The notes under the pieces are model-generated. The model saw only the letters and a list, made by a program, of their open reading frames with translations. It searched no databases and was not told the DNA's origin. This document shows, piece by piece, positions 20,729-28,121 of a stretch of DNA of 64,000 nucleotides; position 1 is the stretch's first letter; each line of letters opens with the position of its first letter. Source of the DNA: Streptomyces sp. NRRL F-5126. Its GTDB lineage: Bacteria; Actinomycetota; Actinomycetes; Streptomycetales; Streptomycetaceae. The stretch spans positions 248,001-312,000 of the forward strand of contig NZ_JOFZ01000012.1 in the NCBI RefSeq assembly GCF_000721265.1. Reading direction: 5' to 3'. The position numbers were made by a program, and so were the translations under genes.

Positions 20729-21403
20729 TCAGGCGTCGTCCAGGCCGCGCTCGATCGCGTACCTGACCAGCTCGACCCGGTTGTGCAGCTGCAGCTTGCC
20801 GAGGGTGTTCTGGACGTGGTTCTGCACCGTACGGTGCGAGATCACCAGACGCTCCGCGATCTGTTTGTACGACAGGCCCTTGGCGACGAGGCGCAGCACC
20901 TCGGTCTCGCGGTCGGTGAGCTGCGGCGCCTTCGGCTCGTCAGGCGTGCGCGGGCCGGGCTCCGCCGCCAGCCTGCGGTACTCGCCGAGAACCAGGCCCG
21001 CGAGACCCGGCGTGAAGACGGCCTCCCCGACGGCCGTCCTGCGCACCGCCTCGATCAGCTCGGCCGTGGACGCCGACTTCACCAGGTAGCCCGTGGCACC
21101 CGACTTGACCGCCTCCAGCACGTCCGCGTGCTCGCCGCTCGCCGAGAGCACCAGGACGCGCAGGCCCGCGAGCGTGCCGACGAGTTCCTTGCACACCTGC
21201 ACGCCGGGCAGGCCCGGCAGGTTCAGGTCGAGGACGAGCACCTGCGGTGAGGTTGCCCGCGCCCTGCGTACGGCCTGGGCCCCCTCCCCCGCCGTCGCGA
21301 CGACGTCGAACCCCGCCTCGGCGAGATCGCGGGCGACCGCGTCGCGCCACATCGGGTGGTCGTCCACGACCATCACCGAGACCGGTGCGTCCTGTCCTGT
21401 CAT
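20729..21403 (-). CDS. macR: NarL/LuxR-family response regulator, MacR-like
   Basis: A 224-residue response regulator. The receiver has the acidic pair in VMVVDDHP, phospho-acceptor D59 (VLVLDLNLPG), the Ser/Thr of VLVLSASGE and the Lys of YLVKSAS. The C-terminal LuxR-type HTH is LTDRETEVLRLVAKGLSYKQ then IAERLVISHRTVQNHVQ. It overlaps the kinase gene by 4 bases (ATGA). Gene order (DAHP synthase, trpE, this pair, glkA) matches MacRS of S. coelicolor from memory, a system controlling membrane-protein genes in morphogenesis. Its putative operator occurs at 2324-2339. Confidence 0.85.
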   Translation of the reverse strand: MTGQDAPVSVMVVDDHPMWRDAVARDLAEAGFDVVATAGEGAQAVRRARATSPQVLVLDLNLPGLPGVQVCKELVGTLAGLRVLVLSASGEHADVLEAVKSGATGYLVKSASTAELIEAVRRTAVGEAVFTPGLAGLVLGEYRRLAAEPGPRTPDEPKAPQLTDRETEVLRLVAKGLSYKQIAERLVISHRTVQNHVQNTLGKLQLHNRVELVRYAIERGLDDA

Positions 21404-22569
21404 GCCGTGCTCCCCCGTGTCTTCGTCGTCCTGTCGGCCTTCCCGGTCTTCCCGCGCGGGACCTTCATCTCCACCTCCGTGCCCTGCCCCGGCACGGACA
21501 CCAGCTCGGCGGTGCCGCCCAGATCCCGCAGCCGTCCCCGTATGGACTGCGCGACCCCCAGCCTGCCCTCGCCCTCCGCCTGCGCCAGGCGGCCCTCGGG
21601 GATGCCCGGGCCGTCGTCCCTGACGGTGACGATCACCTCGCCCGGCTCGTCCTCGACGAGGATCCAGGCGCCCGCGCCGTCGCCCGCGTGCCGTGCGACG
21701 TTGTCCAGCGCGGCGCCGACGGCGGCGGCGAGCTCCTCGGCCGCACGCGCGGCCAGCCGCACGGGCGTGCCGGGCTCGGCGAAGCTGACGCGCGCGCCCG
21801 CGTAGGGCGCGAGCAGCGTCCGCAGGTCGACGAGGCCGTCCGGCGCGAGGCCGCCGGTCACGAGCGTGCGCAGCGCGATCTCCTGCTCGCCCGCCATCCT
21901 GCCGAGCTCGGCCGCCTCGCCGCCGAGCGCCGTGCCCCGCCGCTGCACCATGGCGAGTACCTGGAGGACGCTGTCGTGGATGTCGCGCGCGAGTCGCTCG
22001 CGCTCGCGCGTGGTGGCTTCGATCTCCAGGGCGCGCGCGAGCGTCCGCTCGGACGCGCGTGCCACCTCGACGACGTAGCCGATGCCGATCGAGGCGACCC
22101 ATACGAGTACCACGTTGTGCGCGGTGTCCTTGCTGGGGTGCGCGCGCTCCACCACGTCGGCCACGGCGACGAGTGTGGAGGCCGCGCACGCGAGGCGCCA
22201 GCCGCCCTTCAGCGCGAAGGCCAGGACGGCGCCCGCCGTCCATATCGACGGCAGCGTGGTGACGTCCTCGCCGCGCGCCTGCGCGTCCGCGAGAGGCGTG
22301 ACGAGGATGCCTGCGAGGGCGAGTGCCAGGTCGCAGGCGAGGAAGGTGCGCGTGCAGCGCTCGGCGCCCGACACCTTCCGCAGCGTCGCCACCGTCCACA
22401 CGAGGACGACCGACAGGTAGAGGAGGCCGAGCCAGAGCCGCTCGTAGCGCTCACGCTCGTAGAGGAACAGCAGCAGGGCATAGACGGCCGTCAGCAGCCG
22501 GTAGGCGGCGAGGGCGCGCCACAGCGGCACCTCGACCGACATCCTGAGGGCGCGCTCACGCCCGGCCAT
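21400..22569 (-). CDS. macS: Sensor histidine kinase, MacS-like
   Basis: A membrane histidine kinase of the HisKA_3 type with 389 residues. Five to six hydrophobic segments lie between residues 15 and 168. The phospho-acceptor is H198 in RLARDIHDSVLQVLAM. The HATPase domain carries the N box (VGAALDNVARHAG) and G boxes (VRDDGPGIPEG, GRLGVAQSI, GQGTEVEMKVPRG). The first 12 residues could be removed by a downstream start. It is co-transcribed with the acyltransferase gene upstream (27-base gap) and macR downstream. The signal is unknown; the extracytoplasmic loops are short, suggesting membrane sensing. Confidence 0.87.
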   Translation of the reverse strand: MAGRERALRMSVEVPLWRALAAYRLLTAVYALLLFLYERERYERLWLGLLYLSVVLVWTVATLRKVSGAERCTRTFLACDLALALAGILVTPLADAQARGEDVTTLPSIWTAGAVLAFALKGGWRLACAASTLVAVADVVERAHPSKDTAHNVVLVWVASIGIGYVVEVARASERTLARALEIEATTRERERLARDIHDSVLQVLAMVQRRGTALGGEAAELGRMAGEQEIALRTLVTGGLAPDGLVDLRTLLAPYAGARVSFAEPGTPVRLAARAAEELAAAVGAALDNVARHAGDGAGAWILVEDEPGEVIVTVRDDGPGIPEGRLAQAEGEGRLGVAQSIRGRLRDLGGTAELVSVPGQGTEVEMKVPRGKTGKADRTTKTRGSTA

Positions 22570-22596
22570 CTCCGTCCCCCCGTCTCGCGGTGCCCG

Positions 22597-23361
22597 TCAG
22601 TGCGGCGTCTTCTTCGCCGCGGCCTTCTCCTCGGCCGCGGCCTTCTCCGCCGCCGCCTTTTCCGACGCTGCCTTCTGCGTCTCCGCGATCTGCCGCTTCG
22701 CGGCCGTCGCGTAGATGTCCACGTACTCCTGTCCCGACAGCTTCATGATCTCGTACATCACCTGGTCGGTCACCGACCTGTGGATGAAGCGGTCGTTCTC
22801 CATCCCCAGATAGCGGGTGAAGTCCAGGGGCGCGCCGATCCTGATGCCGGGACGCATCAGCTTGGGGACCACCTTGCCGGGAGGCTGGATCTTCTCCGTG
22901 TCGATCATGGCCACGGGGATCACGGGTGCGCCGCTCAGGAGCGCGACGCGCGCGAGGCCGCCCGGCTTGCCCCGGTAGAGGCGGCCGTCGGGCGAGCGGG
23001 TGCCCTCGGGGTAGATGCCGAACAGCTCGCCGCGCTCCAGGACCTTCAGAGCGCTCTTGACCGCGGCCTCCCCCGCGCCCCTGGCGCCCGAGCGGTCCAC
23101 CGGCAGCTGGCCGACGCCCTTGAAGAAGGCCGCCGTCAGCTTCCCCTTGACGCCGGGCGAGGTGAAGTACTCCGCCTTCGCGATGAAGGTGACCTTGCGG
23201 TCCAGCACCGCGGGCAGGAAGAACGAGTCGGAGAACGACAGGTGGTTGCTCGCGAGTATCGCCGGGCCCTCGGCCGGGACGTTCTCGATGCCCTCCACCC
23301 ACGGTCTGAAGGCGAGCTTCAGGGAGCCGCCGAGGGAGACCTTCATCGCGCCGTAGATCAA
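22597..23361 (-). CDS. 1-acyl-glycerol-3-phosphate acyltransferase-like (PlsC family)
   Basis: This protein probably transfers an acyl chain to lysophosphatidic acid or another lysolipid at the membrane. The PlsC blocks are ILASNHLSFSDSFFLP (the H-x4-D motif as NHLSFSD), FIAKAEYF, GIYPEGTRSPDG and PVIPVAMIDT. The last 40 residues are an Ala/Lys/Glu-rich helix. A TTG at 23361 has AGGAGG at a 7-base spacing and gives 254 residues. The ATG at 23346 has no RBS, so TTG is chosen. It is the first gene of an operon with macS-macR, suggesting a link between membrane lipid status and the sensor. Confidence 0.88.
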   Translation of the reverse strand: MIYGAMKVSLGGSLKLAFRPWVEGIENVPAEGPAILASNHLSFSDSFFLPAVLDRKVTFIAKAEYFTSPGVKGKLTAAFFKGVGQLPVDRSGARGAGEAAVKSALKVLERGELFGIYPEGTRSPDGRLYRGKPGGLARVALLSGAPVIPVAMIDTEKIQPPGKVVPKLMRPGIRIGAPLDFTRYLGMENDRFIHRSVTDQVMYEIMKLSGQEYVDIYATAAKRQIAETQKAASEKAAAEKAAAEEKAAAKKTPH

Positions 23362-23550
23362 CTCGGTGCCTCCTGTGTGCTGTCCGACGACCATATCCCG
23401 AAGGCGGCGGCGGGTCCCCTCATCGGCGCCGTCGCCCGCGCCTTCACCGGGCACACGAAGGGCCTGGTCGGTGTCGGTCCGGTCGCGTACCGTGAGATGA
23501 GCCGAGCGCGGGTGCGCGCCCCCTTCCCTCCCCACGAACAGGAGACCCCG

Positions 23551-24327
23551 GTGCCGGTCCTTCCAGGAGCCGAGCCGTTCCTTCACGAGGGCGGCGATGT
23601 CGGTGTCCTTCTGTGCCATGGCTTCACTGGTTCCCCGCAGTCGATGCGTCCATGGGGGGAGTATCTGGCGGACCGCGGGTTGACGGTCTCCCTGCCGCTG
23701 CTGCCCGGCCACGGCACGCGCTGGCAGGACATGCAACTCACGGGGTGGCAGGACTGGTACGCCTGCGTCGAGGTGGCGCTCGCGGAGCTCGCCGAGCGCT
23801 GCGAGCGCGTTTTCGTCTGCGGCCTGTCGATGGGCGGCGCGCTCGCGCTGCGGCTCGCGGCGAAGCACCGCGCGGAGATCGCCGGGATCGTGGTCGTCAA
23901 TCCCGCGGTGCGGGTGCACGGCCTGTCGGCGTACGCGCTGCCCGCGCTGCGGCACGTCGTGCGTACGACGAAGGGTGTCGCGGACGACATCGCGAAGGGC
24001 GGCGGCAAGGAGATCGGCTACGACCGCGTGCCGCTGCACGCGGCGCACTCGATGCGCAGGCTGTTCGCGCTCGTCGACGGCGCGCTGCCGCAGGTGACGC
24101 AGCCGCTGCTGCTCCTGCGCAGCAGGGAGGACCACGTCGTGCCCGCTTGGGACTCCGAGCGGGTGCTCAGCCGGGTGTCCTCGGCGGACGTGCGCGAGAT
24201 CGTGCTGGAACACAGCTACCACGTCGCGACGTTGGACCATGACGCGGAGCGGATCTTCGAGGAGAGCGCGGCGTTCGTCGCGCGGCTCGCTCCACGTGCC
24301 GGACAGAAGGGGGGCACGGGTGGCTGA
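23551..24327 (+). CDS. Alpha/beta-hydrolase, Est30/monoacylglycerol-lipase-like carboxylesterase
   Basis: A 258-residue serine hydrolase. The oxyanion region is VGVLLCHGFTGSPQS, the nucleophile Ser is in FVCGLSMGGALAL, the acid is Asp in RSREDHVVPAWDSE and the base is His in LEHSYHVATLDHD, the arrangement of Est30-type carboxylesterases and monoacylglycerol lipases. GTG 23551 follows AGGAG; the frame is open far upstream across the divergent acyltransferase gene without support. It overlaps the next gene and diverges from the acyltransferase, forming a small lipid-metabolism neighbourhood. Confidence 0.9.
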   Translation: MPVLPGAEPFLHEGGDVGVLLCHGFTGSPQSMRPWGEYLADRGLTVSLPLLPGHGTRWQDMQLTGWQDWYACVEVALAELAERCERVFVCGLSMGGALALRLAAKHRAEIAGIVVVNPAVRVHGLSAYALPALRHVVRTTKGVADDIAKGGGKEIGYDRVPLHAAHSMRRLFALVDGALPQVTQPLLLLRSREDHVVPAWDSERVLSRVSSADVREIVLEHSYHVATLDHDAERIFEESAAFVARLAPRAGQKGGTGG

Positions 24328-24946
24328 CCATGACGCGGACCCCGAGCCGCAGCCGCTGGACGAGGCCGCGGCGTGGGCCGCGATCGTCGAGGGCTACGGC
24401 GTGGAGCCGGTGGACCCGCCGGGCGCGAGGCCGTTCAAGTCGGTGGACGATCTCGCGTCGCTCGACAGCAAGACCGGCGGGACGCCCAGCGGTGCCGGCG
24501 ACGCCGATCGCGCGGACGCCGATCGCGACGACGGCGCCGGCGCCGGCGCCGAAAGCGGCGGCGCCGCGGGGCCCGGCGACGTGCCCGTGCGGGGCCTGGG
24601 CAGCTCGGTGGTCTTCGCGCCCGGTGTCGGGGCGGGGAAGTCGGCCGGCGCCACGCGCGGGCCGCGGGACTTCACGCCGGCCGAGGACGACGGCGAGGGC
24701 CACTTCGTGCCGCCTGAGCCGCCCGCGCTGCCGGAGTCGGACGTGACGGCGAAGTTCGCATGGATGGGCGCGATCGGCGGCCCTGTGCTGGCGCTCGTAG
24801 CGGTGATCCTCCAGTGGGACATGACGTGGTGGCTGACGACGCTGTGCGCCGGCGGGTTCCTCGGCGGCATCGCGACGCTGTTCGCGCGGATGGAGCACGA
24901 CAACGACGAGGACGACGACGACCCGGGCCGGGGCGCGGTCGTCTGA
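24320..24946 (+). CDS. Conserved hypothetical protein with two C-terminal TM segments
   Basis: A 208-residue protein. The N-terminus (DEAAAWAAIVEGYGVEPVDPP) looks like a short folded or helical segment. Residues about 55-95 are Gly/Ala/Asp-rich and likely disordered. The C-terminus has two membrane segments (WMGAIGGPVLALVAVILQW and WWLTTLCAGGFLGGIATLF) and ends in an acidic tail (NDEDDDD). GTG 24320 overlaps the esterase stop by 8 bases, so the two are coupled. I do not recognise a function. It is commonly found beside this hydrolase in streptomycetes. Confidence 0.8.
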   Translation: MADHDADPEPQPLDEAAAWAAIVEGYGVEPVDPPGARPFKSVDDLASLDSKTGGTPSGAGDADRADADRDDGAGAGAESGGAAGPGDVPVRGLGSSVVFAPGVGAGKSAGATRGPRDFTPAEDDGEGHFVPPEPPALPESDVTAKFAWMGAIGGPVLALVAVILQWDMTWWLTTLCAGGFLGGIATLFARMEHDNDEDDDDPGRGAVV

Positions 24947-25307
24947 CGCCGCCCGGCCCCGGCGGGGCGGGCGGGTCGTCCCCGCCCGGGGCGGGGCCCA
25001 CTGTCGCGCGCCCGGCCTGCGCTCCGGGCAGGGATCCGTCTGAAGGCCGACCTCCCGCACGTGCCCGCGAGCGCGGCCCCAACCACGCTCCGCCGGAGCG
25101 CACACCCGGATCGGCGCTGCCGTGCTCCGCGGTCCTGTGCTGCCGGAAGCAGCCGCGCCGCCATATCCGGGCCCGGCGCCACGTCGTACTGTCCCTGCCG
25201 CCGTCCGCCGCCAGGGCCCGCCGCCCGCGCCGCCGCCGCGCGCGCTGCAACCGGCCAGGCACCGTGCGGACCACACCCGCGCACCAGCCGACACGGCTGC
25301 CCCACAC
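24947..25307. other. Gene-free GC-rich gap
   Basis: No frame has an RBS with recognisable protein. A short segment near 25275-25320 (reverse strand GGATTCCGGGCTGAGTGTGG) is an imperfect copy of one near 25390-25440, part of the repeat-rich DNA behind the damaged phosphatase gene. Confidence 0.4.
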
Positions 25308-26240
25308 TCAGCCCGGAATCCGCCGCCGGCCGCCGGGACACGCGACCGAAACGGCGCCCGCGCCGCCGCCAACCCGCCCGAGCCGCGCCCCGCGCGCCTG
25401 CTGGCAGAGCTGCCCCACACCCAAGGCCCGCCAAGCCCGAAATCCGCCGCCCTCCGAAGGCCGCACCGTCCGCCGGGGAGACGCGGCAGACGAAACGGCG
25501 CCGCCGGGGAGACGCGGCAGACGAAACGGCGCGCTCGCCCTGCGCAGGTCGCGTGGGGACAGGCCGTCGAGGCCGGCCGGGACGCCGCAGGTCAGGACCT
25601 CGACGCCCGGTGTCGCGAACACCGCGTCGATGCGGCGGTCCGGCGACGTCGCACCGTGGGTGTGCTCCGTCCCCCAGGGCGCCGTGGCCCAGCCGTCCTG
25701 CAGCTGGTCGGCGAGCAGCCTGAAGGCGCGGCCCGTGGGCTGCTCGTTGATGTCGCCCGCGGCGACGGAGTGCGGCGCGTCCATCGACTTGAGCCCGTCG
25801 AGCACCTTCCCGGCCTGGTCGAGCCGCTCGCCCGCGTTGAGGCTGAGGTGGCAGCTCAGCACGCCGAGCCGGGCGCGCCCGAACCGTACGACGGCCGTCG
25901 CGAAGCCCCTGCGGTGCAGGCCGGGGGTGCGCGGCAGCAGGACGTCCCGCGTGGACTCCACCGTCGCGCGCAGTGAGCACAGCAGCAGGGGGCCCGCCGC
26001 CGTGGCGCCGCCGCCGAGCACGACGAGGTCCGTCGCCCGCGCCAGCCACGACGCGTACTTGCGCCAGCGGAAGAAGCGCGGCGCCTCCTGAACGAACACG
26101 AGGTCGGGCGCGCACGCCCGGATCACGCGCGCGAGCGCCGCACGGTCGTCGCGCATCGAGCGGATGTTGTACGTGAGCACCCGGATCACGGCCGAACCGT
26201 CCGGCTCGGTACGGGAGTCGGGCAGCGGGGGCATTGCCAT
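25308..26240 (-). CDS. Endonuclease/exonuclease/phosphatase family protein, C-terminus replaced
   Basis: This is a DNase I-like metal-dependent hydrolase. Residues 1-236 carry the family blocks VLTYNIRSMRDD, LVFVQEAPRF, LGVLSCHLSLNAGER, VAAGDINEQPTG and SPDRRIDAVFAT. The final catalytic motif SDHRPV, expected right after LRRAS (residues 232-236), is missing. From residue 237 the frame runs into two copies of a 31-bp repeat and then GC-rich non-family sequence up to a stop at 25308. The protein is therefore probably inactive or altered. ATG 26240 lies 6 bases after TAGGGT and is likely leaderless. Confidence 0.7.
   Translation of the reverse strand: MAMPPLPDSRTEPDGSAVIRVLTYNIRSMRDDRAALARVIRACAPDLVFVQEAPRFFRWRKYASWLARATDLVVLGGGATAAGPLLLCSLRATVESTRDVLLPRTPGLHRRGFATAVVRFGRARLGVLSCHLSLNAGERLDQAGKVLDGLKSMDAPHSVAAGDINEQPTGRAFRLLADQLQDGWATAPWGTEHTHGATSPDRRIDAVFATPGVEVLTCGVPAGLDGLSPRDLRRASAPFRLPRLPGGAVSSAASPRRTVRPSEGGGFRAWRALGVGQLCQQARGARLGRVGGGAGAVSVACPGGRRRIPG
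25471..25532. repeat. Perfect 31-bp tandem duplication at the damaged gene end
   Basis: Two identical 31-bp copies (25471-25501 and 25502-25532) start CGCCGGGGAGACG and end CGAAACGGCGC. The boundary at 25532/25533 coincides exactly with codon 236/237 of the phosphatase-family gene, where the conserved SDHRPV motif should begin. Because 31 is not a multiple of three, each copy is read in a different frame. Confidence 0.9.
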
Positions 26241-26246
26241 GCCCTC

Positions 26247-26252
26247 ACCCTA
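26247..26252 (-). promoter_or_regulatory. -10 element of leaderless phosphatase-family gene
   Basis: TAGGGT on the reverse strand, 6 bases before ATG 26240. A GAGGGC in between could also serve weakly as an RBS. Confidence 0.55.
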
Positions 26253-26271
26253 CGGGAGATCGGGAACGCGC

Positions 26272-26311
26272 GTGCCCGCCGTCCCCCTGGTCACGGGGGT
26301 ACGGCGGGCAC
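26272..26311 (-). terminator. glkA terminator
   Basis: The hairpin GTGCCCGCCGTCCCCC ... GGGGGTACGGCGGGCAC, with one small mismatch, lies 33 bases after the glkA stop and ahead of the next gene's promoter. Confidence 0.8.
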
Positions 26312-26344
26312 GAGTGCGCCACGCGCGTCGGGGTCGAGGCCGGG

Positions 26345-27286
26345 TCAGCCCTGGCGTGCCAGGTCCGCGGCGCCGACGAGGCCCGCCTCGCCGCCCAGTT
26401 GCGCGGCGAGCACCTGTGCGTGCGGGCGCCACTCGCCGCCGACGAGCCACCGCCTGAAGGACTTGCGGATCGGTTCGAGCACGAGGTCGCCCTCGTCCGA
26501 GACGCCGCCGCCGATGATGAAGGCGGACGGGTCGAACAGCGAGGCCAGGTCGGCGAGTCCGCTGCCCGCCCAGCGGGCCAGCTCGCGGAACGAGTCGACC
26601 GCGACCGGGTCGCCCCGCCGGGCGGCGTCGCTGACGTGCCTGCCCTGGACGCCCTCCGGCGTGCCGTCGCCGAGCGCGAGCAGCACCTCGGCGTTCTCCG
26701 GCTGTGCGGCTGCCCGCTGGCGCGCGTAGCGCACGAGCGCGCTGCCCGAGGCGTACTGCTCCCAGCAGCCCTGGCTGCCGCAGCCGCACAGCAGCCCGTC
26801 GGGCACCACCCGGATGTGGCCGACCTCCGCCGCGACGCCGAAGCGCCCGCGCCGCAGCTTGTTCCCGATGATCACGCCGCCGCCGAGGCCGGTGCCGAGG
26901 GTGATGCAGATGACGTCGTCGTGTCCCTTGCCGGCGCCGAACTTGTACTCGCCCCAGGCCGCGGCGTTCGCGTCGTTCTCCACGACCACCGGCAGGCCGA
27001 CGCGCTGCTCGACCTTGTCCTTGAGCGGTTCGTGCCGCCAGTTGATGTTGGGCGCGAACAGGACCGTCGCACGCTTGTCGTCGACGTAGCCGGCGGCCCC
27101 GATGCCGACGGCCTCGATCTGGTGTCCCTTACCGGCCCCCGAGACCGCTGAGCAGATCGCGTCGACGATCCCCTCGGCGGTGTCCGGGGTGGGCACCTTG
27201 TGCACATCGCGAATGGTGCCCTCTTCGTCGACGACGCCCGCCGCGATCTTCGTGCCGCCGATGTCGACGCCGATGGTGAGTCCCAT
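26345..27286 (-). CDS. glkA: ROK-family glucokinase
   Basis: This enzyme phosphorylates glucose with ATP and, in Streptomyces, is needed for glucose repression. It has 313 residues. The N-terminal ATP site is IGVDIGGTKIAAGV, the sugar site includes VVENDANAAAWGE, and the second phosphate loop is ITLGTGLGGGVI. The ROK zinc site is LLCGCGSQGCWEQYASG. ATG 27286 follows GAGGGAC. It is transcribed after DUF5304 (67-base gap) and ends at a strong terminator. Its position relative to MacRS and the acyl-CoA ligase agrees with S. coelicolor glkA from memory. Confidence 0.95.
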   Translation of the reverse strand: MGLTIGVDIGGTKIAAGVVDEEGTIRDVHKVPTPDTAEGIVDAICSAVSGAGKGHQIEAVGIGAAGYVDDKRATVLFAPNINWRHEPLKDKVEQRVGLPVVVENDANAAAWGEYKFGAGKGHDDVICITLGTGLGGGVIIGNKLRRGRFGVAAEVGHIRVVPDGLLCGCGSQGCWEQYASGSALVRYARQRAAAQPENAEVLLALGDGTPEGVQGRHVSDAARRGDPVAVDSFRELARWAGSGLADLASLFDPSAFIIGGGVSDEGDLVLEPIRKSFRRWLVGGEWRPHAQVLAAQLGGEAGLVGAADLARQG

Positions 27287-27352
27287 GTGTCCCTCAGTTT
27301 TCGGTCGTGCCCCGCTGGGCCCAACGGTACCCGAGGGTCGGCGCCGCCCTGC

Positions 27353-27868
27353 TCAGTCCAGGTCGATGTGGCCGTCGGGGCCGGGGCGTTCGTCCCTCGG
27401 GTCACTCGGGTCGAGGGACTGTCGCGAGTCCTTCGGGCCGAGCTTCCCGCGGCCCTGCTCCGCACCGCCCGGTGCGCCGCCGCGTGTGGCGGCGTCGTCG
27501 GACGCGGCGCCGCGCGTCCAGCGGCTCTCCTGGTCCTGCACGGCGGAGCGGTACGCGGCGAGCAGTTCGCCGCCTGCGGCCGCGAGGTGGTCGAAGAAGT
27601 CGGGGTTGCGCTGGATCACGGGCTCGACGGCGGCCTTCGCCTGGCTGACGAACTGCTGGACGGCGCCCTGGGCGGCCATGCCGAACAGCGGGTTGTCGAG
27701 GGAGGTCAGCCGGTCGGCGACGGCGTCGGCGAACTTGCGCAGCTCGTCGGCGGCCGAGGACGGCGGCGGCCCGTAGACCGCGCGGCGCCTGGCCTTCTCC
27801 GCCGCCAGGTCCTCGGCGCACGCCGTGGCCCAGGCGTCCGCGTCGGGCCGCTCGCTCGCATCGCTCAT
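27353..27868 (-). CDS. DUF5304 domain protein
   Basis: A 171-residue protein of unknown function. The helical core is DAWATACAEDLAAEKARRRA, then ADELRKFADAVADRLTSLDN, VQQFVSQAKAAVEPVIQRNP and FDHLAAAGGELLAAYRSAVQ, which matches the DUF5304 family of streptomycetes. The last 55 residues are polar and disordered. ATG 27868 follows GGGAG. It is located directly upstream of glkA in the same direction. I infer no function. Confidence 0.8.
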   Translation of the reverse strand: MSDASERPDADAWATACAEDLAAEKARRRAVYGPPPSSAADELRKFADAVADRLTSLDNPLFGMAAQGAVQQFVSQAKAAVEPVIQRNPDFFDHLAAAGGELLAAYRSAVQDQESRWTRGAASDDAATRGGAPGGAEQGRGKLGPKDSRQSLDPSDPRDERPGPDGHIDLD

Positions 27869-27957
27869 GGGGTACTCCCGCGTCCGGCAAGGCCTCCCAC
27901 CGCCCGGCGGCGGGAGATGTACACCTTCGACGGTACCCGAAGAGGGCCGGGCGGTTC

Positions 27958-28121
27958 AGAAGCTGTTGTTTTGCCCAGTGTGGGATGAGGTCGAGGGGGC
28001 TGGTGCTGTCAGATCCAAGGCGGAGGAGGGAGTCGACGCGGAGCGTCGGCGAGTGACGACAACGCCGGAGATGGCTGTGCCAGCCCCCTCGACCCCCGCA
28101 GGGGGCAAGACAACAGCTTCT
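27958..28121. repeat. 164-bp inverted-repeat element (MITE-like or structured RNA)
   Basis: The ends are 19-base inverted repeats matching at 18 positions: AGAAGCTGTTGTTTTGCCC at 27958-27976 and its partner at 28103-28121. A second nested 15-bp exact pair (GGTCGAGGGGGCTGG) lies at 27989-28003 and 28080-28094, and a small GACGC/GCGTC hairpin sits in the middle. The distal end coincides with the first base of the stop codon of the ArsA-like gene. It could act as a terminator for that gene. I recall similar intergenic sequences in other Streptomyces, but cannot verify this here. Confidence 0.8.
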
